Shown piece after piece: positions 40,135 through 46,280 of a DNA stretch of 46,280 nt. A program made the translations under genes and the position numbers. Source of the DNA: an uncultured Lachnospiraceae bacterium (GTDB lineage: Bacteria > Bacillota > Clostridia > Lachnospirales > Lachnospiraceae); the NCBI GenBank assembly GCA_947629385.1, contig CANRDO010000025.1:1-46280 (forward strand), given 5' to 3'. Position 1 is the first letter of the stretch; every line of letters starts with the position of its first letter. The notes under the pieces were generated by a model that was given only the letters and a program-made list of their open reading frames with translations, was not told the origin of the DNA and searched no databases.

Positions 40135-40896
40135 ATGTTTACAAAGCGAATCATCCCATGCCTCGATGTGCATAACGGGCGTGTGGTCAAGGGAGTCAAT
40201 TTTGTCGATCTGAAGGACGCCGGAGATCCGGTCGAGATTGCCGCGGCTTACGATAAAGCCGGTGCGGACGAGCTGGTGTTCCTGGATATCACCGCGTCCT
40301 CCGACGCGCGCGATACCGTTGTGGACATGGTGCGTGAAGTGGCGAAGAAAGTATTTATCCCGTTCACGGTCGGCGGGGGCATCCGCACGGTGGACGATTT
40401 TCGCATGCTGCTGCGCGAGGGGGCGGACAAGATCTCCGTCAACTCTGCCGCGATCATGAATCCGGAGCTGATCCGTCAGGCGGCGGAGAAATTCGGACGG
40501 CAGTGCGTGGTCGTCGCGATCGACGCGAAGCGCCGCGCGGACGGAACTGGCTGGAATATCTACAAAAACGGAGGCCGTGTGGACATGGGGATCGACGCGG
40601 TCGAGTGGGCGATGCAGGCCGACCGCCTCGGCGCGGGTGAGATTCTGCTCACCAGCATGGATTGCGACGGCACGAAGGCCGGCTACGATATTGAGCTGAC
40701 GCGCACGATCGCCGAACATGTCTCGGTGCCGGTGATCGCGTCCGGCGGCGCCGGCACGATGGAGCATTTCTATGACGCGCTGACCGAGGGAAAGGCAGAC
40801 GCGGCGCTCGCGGCGTCTCTGTTCCACTACAAGGAGCTGGAGATCCGCGAGGTGAAGCAGTATCTGCGCGGACGGGGTGTGTCCGTGCGCCTGTAA
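40135..40896 (+). CDS. hisF: Imidazole glycerol phosphate synthase cyclase subunit HisF
   Basis: HisF closes the imidazole ring of IGP and releases AICAR. The 253-residue barrel has catalytic D11 ([15 protein letters not shown]) and the second aspartate in [13 protein letters not shown]. Phosphate-binding loops [10 protein letters not shown] and [11 protein letters not shown] are also present. It is the intact counterpart of the degenerate barrel at the N-terminus of HisIE. It is 26 bp from the FeoAB fusion, so transcription may continue into it. A GAGG site precedes the ATG. Confidence 0.97.
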   Translation: MFTKRIIPCLDVHNGRVVKGVNFVDLKDAGDPVEIAAAYDKAGADELVFLDITASSDARDTVVDMVREVAKKVFIPFTVGGGIRTVDDFRMLLREGADKISVNSAAIMNPELIRQAAEKFGRQCVVVAIDAKRRADGTGWNIYKNGGRVDMGIDAVEWAMQADRLGAGEILLTSMDCDGTKAGYDIELTRTIAEHVSVPVIASGGAGTMEHFYDALTEGKADAALAASLFHYKELEIREVKQYLRGRGVSVRL

Positions 40897-40922
40897 AATT
40901 TGCTTTGGAAAGGACAGCAAGT

Positions 40923-43370
40923 ATGACTTTAAATGAGCTTAACATAGGGAAGAGCGCGCGGATCACCGCCGTGGGCGGAGAGGGCGCGCTGAGACAGCAT
41001 TTTCTGGACATGGGGGTTATTCCGGGTGCGGAGATCACACTGGTGAAATATGCGCCGATGGGCGATCCGATGGAGCTGCTGATCCACGGGTATGAACTGA
41101 CGCTGCGCCTGGCGGACGCGGAGAACATTGAGATTGAGACGCTTGCGGAGGATGCGAAAGCGAAGGACAGCGGGGCAGGGGTGGACGATACTGCCGGATC
41201 GCTGAAGGGAAAAATTGCGCAGAACGGGTATGGGAGGCAAACCGCGGCTTCGCTCAGACAGCAGCGCACTCCGCACCGTTATGCAGAGCATCCGGGTCTC
41301 GGCGAGGGCGGACGCTATCATGTAAAGGCGGACGAGAATCCGCTCCCCGAGGGCACTGTACTGACGTTCGCGCTGGCGGGTAATCAGAACTGCGGCAAGA
41401 CGACGCTCTTCAACCAACTGACCGGTTCGAACCAGCACGTCGGCAATTTCCCCGGCGTGACGGTGGACCGCAAGAGCGGCGCGATCAAGGGATATCCGAA
41501 CACAGAGATTACAGATCTGCCGGGAATCTACTCGATGTCTCCGTACACGAGCGAGGAAATTGTCAGCAGACAGTATATCATCAATTCAAAACCGACCGGT
41601 ATCATTAATATCGTGGACGCGACCAATATCGAGCGAAACCTGTATCTGACGATGCAGCTTATGGAGCTGGACACGCCGATGGTGCTCGCCCTGAATATGA
41701 TGGATGAGGTGCGCGGCAACGGAGGTTCCATCTACATTAACGATATGGAGCGCATGCTCGGCATCCCTGTGGTGCCGATCTCGGCGGCAAAGAATGAGGG
41801 CGTGGACGAGCTGATCCGGCACGCGGTCCATGTGGCGCAGTATCAGGAACGCCCGGGCAGGACAGATTTCTGCAGTCAGGATGAGGACGGCGGCGCGGTG
41901 CACCGCTGTCTGCACGGCATCATGCATCTGATCGAGGATCACGCGAAGGCGGCCGGGATTCCCGTGCGCTTCGCGGCGACAAAGCTTGCCGAGGGCGATG
42001 AGAGGGTTCTGAAGCTGCTTGATCTCTCGCAGAACGAGCAGGAGATGATCGAACATATCATCTGCCAGATGGAGGAGGAGCGCGGGCTGGACCGCTCGGC
42101 CGCGATCGCGGATATGCGCTTTGACTTTATCCGGAAGCTGGTGGACGCGACAGTCATCAAGCCGCGGGAGAGCAAGGAGCATTTGAGAAGCAGCCGGATC
42201 GACCGCGTCCTGACCGGAAAATACACGGCAATTCCGGCCTTTGTCGGCATTATGGCGCTGATCTTTTATCTGACCTTCAATGTGATCGGACTCTGGCTGC
42301 AGGGGATTCTGGAAACACTCATTGACCGTCTCACGCAGGCGACGGACGCGCTGCTGACGTCCTGGCACATCAACGCGGCGATCCATTCGCTTGTGATCGA
42401 CGGGATCTTCAGCGGCGTCGGGACGGTACTGAGCTTCCTGCCGATCATTGTGACGTTGTTTTTCTTTCTCTCTCTGCTGGAGGATACCGGATATATGGCG
42501 CGAGTGGCGTTCGTGATGGACAAGCTGCTGCGCAAGATCGGCCTGTCAGGACGCAGCATCGTCCCGATGCTGATCGGCTTCGGCTGCACGGTGCCCGGCG
42601 TCATGGCGAGCCGCACGCTGCCGTCGGAGCGCGACCGCAAGATGACGATCATGATGACCCCCTTCATGAGCTGTACCGCGAAGCTGCCGATCTACGGCTT
42701 CTTCACGGCGGCTTTCTGTCCGCAGTACGCCGCGCTCGTGATGGTCGGCCTGTATTTTCTTGGAATCATTGTCGGGATCATCGTGGCGATGATCTCGAAG
42801 AACACGGTGTTCAAGGGGGAAGCCGTGCCGTTTGTCATGGAGCTTCCGAATTACCGCATGCCGGGAGCGAAGAACGTGGCCCAGCTTCTCTGGGACAAGG
42901 CGAAGGATTTCCTCCAGAGGGCGTTCACCGTGATCTTTGTCGCGACGATCGTGATCTGGCTTTTGCAGAACTTCAGCCTGCAGCTCAGTATGGTGACCGA
43001 TTCGCAGGACAGCATCCTGGCGGTGATCGCAGGCTTTATCGCCCCGATCTTCGCGCCGCTCGGCTTCGGCGACTGGCGGATCTCCACCTCGCTGATCGCG
43101 GGCTTTATGGCGAAGGAGAGCGTGGTCTCCACGATGACGGTATTGTTCGGGAGTACGGCGAACCTGCAGGCGGTGCTGACGCCGCTGTCCGCAGTGTCTC
43201 TCCTTGTATTCTGCCTGCTGTACACGCCTTGTGTGGCGGCGATCGCTTCCGTGAAGCGTGAGCTCGGCGCAAGGTGGGCCGTGCGGGTCGTCCTGCTGCA
43301 GTGCGCGATCGCGTGGGTTTGCGCGTTTCTCGTGCATCTGGTGGGGAGCCTGGTGCTGGGGCTATTGTGA
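40923..43370 (+). CDS. feoB: FeoA-FeoB fusion ferrous iron transporter
   Basis: An 815-residue Fe2+ uptake protein. Residues 1-75 are a FeoA SH3-like domain (LNELNIGKSARITAVGGEGALRQHFLDMGVIPGAEITLVKYAPMGDP), then a flexible linker to about 150. The FeoB G domain follows, with G1 GNQNCGKTTLFNQLTG (proteins of the family usually have GNPNSGKT, so P and S are changed), G2 region NFPGVTVDRKSG, G3 DLPGIYSM and G4 NMMD. A helical GDI-like region and a C-terminal Gate-containing membrane part with about eight segments complete it (GFGCTVPGVMASRTL contains the conserved Cys). In many bacteria FeoA is a separate protein. I start at the ATG at 40923, with AAAGGA nearby. Confidence 0.93.
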   Translation: MTLNELNIGKSARITAVGGEGALRQHFLDMGVIPGAEITLVKYAPMGDPMELLIHGYELTLRLADAENIEIETLAEDAKAKDSGAGVDDTAGSLKGKIAQNGYGRQTAASLRQQRTPHRYAEHPGLGEGGRYHVKADENPLPEGTVLTFALAGNQNCGKTTLFNQLTGSNQHVGNFPGVTVDRKSGAIKGYPNTEITDLPGIYSMSPYTSEEIVSRQYIINSKPTGIINIVDATNIERNLYLTMQLMELDTPMVLALNMMDEVRGNGGSIYINDMERMLGIPVVPISAAKNEGVDELIRHAVHVAQYQERPGRTDFCSQDEDGGAVHRCLHGIMHLIEDHAKAAGIPVRFAATKLAEGDERVLKLLDLSQNEQEMIEHIICQMEEERGLDRSAAIADMRFDFIRKLVDATVIKPRESKEHLRSSRIDRVLTGKYTAIPAFVGIMALIFYLTFNVIGLWLQGILETLIDRLTQATDALLTSWHINAAIHSLVIDGIFSGVGTVLSFLPIIVTLFFFLSLLEDTGYMARVAFVMDKLLRKIGLSGRSIVPMLIGFGCTVPGVMASRTLPSERDRKMTIMMTPFMSCTAKLPIYGFFTAAFCPQYAALVMVGLYFLGIIVGIIVAMISKNTVFKGEAVPFVMELPNYRMPGAKNVAQLLWDKAKDFLQRAFTVIFVATIVIWLLQNFSLQLSMVTDSQDSILAVIAGFIAPIFAPLGFGDWRISTSLIAGFMAKESVVSTMTVLFGSTANLQAVLTPLSAVSLLVFCLLYTPCVAAIASVKRELGARWAVRVVLLQCAIAWVCAFLVHLVGSLVLGLL

Positions 43371-43388
43371 CAGAAAGGATCTGATAAA

Positions 43389-43862
43389 ATGGCACAGAAA
43401 ACAAACGTGATGCGTGTGCTGGAGCAAAAGAAGGTCGCGTATAAGGCTCACGACTACTCCGCGAGCGGCGAGACAAACGGCGTTGAGGTGGCCCGGCTGC
43501 TGGGCGAGGATGTACGTCAGGTCTTTAAGACGCTGGTTACAGTCGGCGCTTCAAAGCAGCATTATGTGTTCGTGATCCCCGTAGCGGAGGAACTGGATCT
43601 GAAGAAAGCTGCCGCAGCCGCCGGAGAGAAGAGCGTTGCGATGATAAAACAGAAGGAACTGTTTCCGCTGACCGGTTACGTGCATGGGGGCTGCTCTCCG
43701 ATTGGGATGAAAAAGGCGTTTCCGACGTTTGTCGATGAGAGTGCCGGAACGCTGGACAGGATTTTGTTCAGCGGCGGAAAAGTCGGATTCCAGGTGGAGA
43801 TCGCGTTCGCGGATATGGAGAAAGTAGTTGCGTTCCGACTGGCGGATCTGACGAAATCATGA
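43389..43862 (+). CDS. ybaK: YbaK/EbsC-type aminoacyl-tRNA deacylase
   Basis: A 157-residue trans-editing protein that hydrolyses mischarged Cys-tRNA(Pro) or related species. YbaK hallmarks: [15 protein letters not shown] with the catalytic lysine, [29 protein letters not shown], and [25 protein letters not shown]. Length and order are normal. It starts 18 bp after feoB, in the same direction, with an AGAAAGGA site. Confidence 0.92.
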   Translation: MAQKTNVMRVLEQKKVAYKAHDYSASGETNGVEVARLLGEDVRQVFKTLVTVGASKQHYVFVIPVAEELDLKKAAAAAGEKSVAMIKQKELFPLTGYVHGGCSPIGMKKAFPTFVDESAGTLDRILFSGGKVGFQVEIAFADMEKVVAFRLADLTKS

Positions 43863-43908
43863 TATACTTAATAGCGCAATAAGGATAAATGCGAAAGGAG
43901 AGATACCT

Positions 43909-44583
43909 GTGCCGGCGATTTCGAACGACTGGCTTGCTCCGCTGAAGCCGGAGTTTGGCAAGCCTTATTATGCAAAACTATATAAAAAAGTGAATGAGGA
44001 ATATCGAACGACAGTAGTTTATCCGCCCGCGGACGACATTTTCAATGCGTTCGCGTTCACGCCGCTTTCGGAGGTGAAGGTGGTGATCCTCGGGCAGGAT
44101 CCGTACCACGAGCCCGGTCAGGCGCATGGACTTTGTTTTTCCGTGAAGCCGGACGTGGAGATTCCACCGTCGCTCGTCAACATCTATCATGAACTGCACG
44201 AGGACTGCGGCTGCTATATCCCGAACAACGGCTATCTGACGAAGTGGGCAAAGCAGGGTGTACTGCTTTTGAACACGGTGCTGACCGTGCGCGCGCATCA
44301 GGCAAATTCACACCGGGGTATCGGCTGGGAGGAGTTTACCGACGCGGCGATCCGCATCCTGAACGAGATCGACCGTCCGATCGTCTTTATCCTCTGGGGA
44401 TGTCCGGCGCAGATGAAGAAGGCGATGCTGAACAACCCGAAGCATCTGATCCTTGAAGCCCCGCATCCGAGCCCGTTGTCCGCGTACCGCGGCTTTTTCG
44501 GGAGCCGCCCGTTCTCCAGGACGAACAAATTCCTGGAGCAGCATGGGATCGCGCCGATTGACTGGCAGATTGAAAATGTTTGA
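43909..44583 (+). CDS. ung: Uracil-DNA glycosylase (family 1, Ung)
   Basis: Ung removes uracil from DNA. The 224-residue product has the water-activating loop [22 protein letters not shown] with its catalytic Asp, the [19 protein letters not shown] uracil-binding strand, and the DNA-intercalating [21 protein letters not shown] loop. The start is a GTG at 43909 with AAAGGAGAG at good spacing. Length is typical. No strong promoter was found, so it may be transcribed with ybaK. Confidence 0.96.
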   Translation: MPAISNDWLAPLKPEFGKPYYAKLYKKVNEEYRTTVVYPPADDIFNAFAFTPLSEVKVVILGQDPYHEPGQAHGLCFSVKPDVEIPPSLVNIYHELHEDCGCYIPNNGYLTKWAKQGVLLLNTVLTVRAHQANSHRGIGWEEFTDAAIRILNEIDRPIVFILWGCPAQMKKAMLNNPKHLILEAPHPSPLSAYRGFFGSRPFSRTNKFLEQHGIAPIDWQIENV

Positions 44584-44590
44584 ACAGGAA

Positions 44591-44619
44591 TTGACGTAAA
44601 TGGAAAAATGAATTAAAGT
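44591..44619 (+). promoter_or_regulatory. Promoter for the nitroreductase gene
   Basis: TTGACG (44591-44596), 17-bp spacer, TAAAGT (44614-44619), about 28 bp before the ATG, with AGGAGG at the ribosome binding site. Confidence 0.5.
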
Positions 44620-44647
44620 AAATATTGTAAACAGGAGGGATACCGGA

Positions 44648-45169
44648 ATGAATGACGTATTGAAGGCAATCAACGAACGCTTTTCGACGCGCGGCTACAG
44701 CGACGAAAAGCTGACGAAAGAGGAGATTGAGACACTGGTGAAGGCGGGTCTTCAGGCGCCGACCGCCGCGAACAAACAGGAAATCCACATTACGGTGATC
44801 GAAAAGGGCAACCCGGTGCTTAAGGAAATTGAGGACACCAAGAACGCGGGCAAGACCGCGCCGGTCAATTTCTATTATGACGCGCCGATCGTAATGATCT
44901 TAAGCGGCGACAGCAATTTCTACTGGAGCCCGGTAGACGCCGGAATTGCCGTGGAGAACATGGCTCTGGCGGCGGAAGGCCTCGGCCTCGGCAGCCTGAT
45001 CATCGGCTGTATCAAGGACGCCCTGCGCGGGGAAAAGAAAGACTATTTCGCGAAGGAACTGCATTATCCGGAGGGCTATCAGTACGAGATCGCGATCGCG
45101 TTCGGACATAAGGCAACGAGCAAGGAGCCTCACACATACGACTGGGAAAGCCATGTGACGATGCTGTGA
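44648..45169 (+). CDS. Nitroreductase-family flavoprotein
   Basis: A 173-residue FMN-dependent oxidoreductase of the short nitroreductase type. The FMN-binding RFSTRGYSDEKL and GLQAPTAANKQEI segments are clear. The second FMN segment DAGIAVENMALAAEGLGLGSLIIG and the C-terminal IAIAFGHKATSKEP follow. Relatives reduce nitro compounds, quinones or flavins with NAD(P)H; the physiological substrate is unknown. AGGAGG lies a few bases before the ATG. A strong terminator follows. Confidence 0.9.
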   Translation: MNDVLKAINERFSTRGYSDEKLTKEEIETLVKAGLQAPTAANKQEIHITVIEKGNPVLKEIEDTKNAGKTAPVNFYYDAPIVMILSGDSNFYWSPVDAGIAVENMALAAEGLGLGSLIIGCIKDALRGEKKDYFAKELHYPEGYQYEIAIAFGHKATSKEPHTYDWESHVTML

Positions 45170-45232
45170 AAGGAATGAGGCCGCTCCCGGACAAAGCGGA
45201 ATGGAATAAGTTCGAACAAGGCGAGATAAACT

Positions 45233-45275
45233 GAGGAGCCGAACTGTGAAATAACAGCCCGGTTCCTCTTTTTTT
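45233..45275 (+). terminator. Strong terminator after the nitroreductase gene
   Basis: GAGGAGCCG (45233-45241) pairs with CGGTTCCTC (45260-45268; one G-T pair), with an inner CTGT/ACAG stem, followed by seven T residues. It ends the 40923-45169 gene group. Confidence 0.9.
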
Positions 45276-45394
45276 GAAGTCGCGATTGTGGTGGAAAATA
45301 TCAGACTTTTTTGATATACTCAAAGAAAGAAAAAGGATATATGTACCGGATCTGATAAGGGCAAATACAAGGGAAAATCGCAGAAAGAGCAGGA

Positions 45395-45532
45395 ATGATA
45401 AATGATGATAAAAATCATCGGCTTGAAAGCATGGACGGGGAGATTCCATTTGAAAATTACATGAAAATTGACAATACAAACCTTGCGCCTGACGTTGCTG
45501 CGCAGATGATCAAAAATCGATTTGATCTTTGA
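45395..45532 (+). pseudogene. Short open frame, possible remnant of a P-loop kinase C-terminus
   Basis: A 45-codon frame reads MINDDKNHRLESMDGE and then FENYMKIDNTNLAPDVAAQMIKNRF. The last part resembles the usual C-terminal end of small P-loop kinases (K-I-D-x-T-N-L-x-P-x-x-A-x-x-I). The frame continues upstream of the ATG for about 12 codons (GQIQGKIAERAG) before two stops, TGA-TAA. It looks like a decayed gene tail. The similarity is my impression from the sequence only, and chance is possible. Confidence 0.3.
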
Positions 45533-45783
45533 TTCTGACATCAGATATTTTTTGAAAATTTTCCGAAAGCTGTTTATAACAACCCGGATAAAAGCAGTGC
45601 GTTGCGGATAAAATTGCGGAAACTCAAGAAATTACAGATTATTGACAAATAACATATTATATGTTCTAATAATAACAGCTATCCAAAGGTAGCTGCTTGA
45701 TAAAGATGTTATTTATTCAGAATGAGAGATTTATCTGAAAACAAACGCATATATGCGGTACATTATAAGAAAGCTGTGAATTT
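45533..45783 (+). other. AT-rich leader region before the sensor gene
   Basis: No gene seen. After the promoter at 45642-45670 the leader has a small hairpin at 45677-45694 (AGCTA...TAGCT), a TTCAGA/TCTGAA hairpin near 45716-45739, and AT-rich sequence up to the ATG at 45784. No known riboswitch pattern was recognised. Confidence 0.4.
45642..45670 (+). promoter_or_regulatory. Strong promoter before the right-edge sensor gene
   Basis: Perfect TTGACA (45642-45647), 17-bp spacer, TCTAAT (45665-45670, five of six). The leader to the ATG at 45784 is about 107 nt. Confidence 0.7.
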
Positions 45784-46280
45784 ATGAAACGAGCAAAAAG
45801 CAAACATTTCTATGTATTATTCATTTGTTTTGTAATAATCGTATTCTTTTTGGCGATCTATGTATATTCGATTGTGACAGGAAATATCCTCGAAGATGCG
45901 GCAGTCGACAACATCAGGGAAGTGGCTGTGCATGACCGAAATACAATCACTATGTTTATTGAATATAGCTGGAAAAACCAGCAGCGCATAGGCGAAAGAC
46001 TGAAGCGAAACAGTCAGAGCCTTCAAACTGTAAGCCAAATAAACGAATATCTGGGAATTGAAGCGTATGAATCAACATTCGACAAAGTCTATCTGCTTAT
46101 GGAAGACGGTTCCTACTATACCGATGTTACTTACAGAAAAGGCAGCGAAGACGCGGATTATTACCCGTATATGGATCTGTTCGCAGATACTGAAAGTTAC
46201 AAAGTCATCGGTTATGATGCGCTTCCTGTAATGGGCTCCGATAAAGTTGTAATTTACGGTTACAGACTGCAGGACAATCC
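45784..46280 (+). CDS. Membrane-anchored sensor protein, 5' part (runs off the window)
   Basis: An uninterrupted frame from the ATG at 45784 to the window end gives at least 165 residues. It begins MKRAKSKHFYVLFICFVIIVFFLAIYVYSIVTGN, a basic start plus one membrane helix. A periplasmic-type sensor region follows, with EDAAVDNIREVAVHDRNTITMFIEYSWKNQQRIGERL, a long helix as in Cache-type receptors, and DKVYLLMEDGSYYTDVTYRK, typical of a Cache beta sheet. The output domain (kinase, GGDEF or EAL) is outside the window. The gene is more AT-rich than its neighbours. The ribosome binding site is weak. Confidence 0.75.
   Translation, partial: MKRAKSKHFYVLFICFVIIVFFLAIYVYSIVTGNILEDAAVDNIREVAVHDRNTITMFIEYSWKNQQRIGERLKRNSQSLQTVSQINEYLGIEAYESTFDKVYLLMEDGSYYTDVTYRKGSEDADYYPYMDLFADTESYKVIGYDALPVMGSDKVVIYGYRLQDN

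Overview
The window looks like chromosome from a GC-rich, endospore-forming Clostridia, most probably a Lachnospiraceae-type gut Firmicute. This is inferred from an alpha/beta-type small acid-soluble spore protein, a YlbJ-like sporulation membrane protein with a sigma-E-type promoter, a GerA-family germination protein with a sigma-F/G-type promoter, RecU, a small RelQ-type alarmone synthetase, HisZ-dependent short HisG, and consensus Firmicute ribosome binding sites and promoters. No rRNA, tRNA, CRISPR array, phage or insertion sequence was recognised. The gene order is mostly ordinary housekeeping.

Layout. 1-180: tail of a spore-DNA-binding SASP. 328-2164: rsmD-coaD-coiled-coil protein behind a perfect consensus promoter. 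2138-3133 (-): YlbJ-like gene, convergent with the previous unit and carrying that unit's terminator inside its coding sequence. 3243-11016 (+): M23 peptidase, RelQ, rRNA methyltransferase, HAD phosphatase, YgiQ-type radical SAM protein, membrane protein and RluA-type pseudouridine synthase. 10969-19861: a signalling island. It holds a LytTR response regulator (-), a REC-HD-GYP-GGDEF c-di-GMP protein broken by one extra G in a G6 run, a 1255-residue hybrid kinase with two Cache sensor domains (+), and a GHKL kinase (-). The GHKL kinase and LytTR regulator look like a two-component pair split by the inverted c-di-GMP/hybrid-kinase block. A pair of 8-bp direct repeats 21 bp apart sits upstream of the LytTR gene.

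20022-26155: recU, then the first histidine block hisZ-[structured element]-hisG-hisD-hisB-hisIE. HisIE carries an N-terminal HisF/HisA-like barrel that has lost its catalytic aspartates. The 276-bp hisZ-hisG gap holds a roughly 200-nt foldable element closed by a long imperfect stem. 26245-32889: SH3-repeat secreted protein, a radical SAM/DUF2344 pair, RNase E/G and a GtrB-like glycosyltransferase. 32896-39432: germination protein (-), two polysaccharide-deacetylase-like proteins, an NlpC/P60-like secreted protein and a PRTase-like protein. 39501-40896: second histidine block, hisH-hisF. 40923-45169: FeoA-FeoB fusion, YbaK deacylase, uracil-DNA glycosylase, nitroreductase. 45276-46280: AT-richer edge with a gene remnant, a strong promoter and the 5' part of a membrane sensor gene.

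The two his blocks together supply HisZ/G, E/I, H/F, B and D. hisA and hisC are not in the window. The observations most worth following are the hisZ-hisG element, the pseudo-HisF domain fused to HisIE, the split two-component pair with its possible operator, the tandem-Cache kinase beside a possibly phase-variable c-di-GMP enzyme, and the sporulation-sigma promoters.
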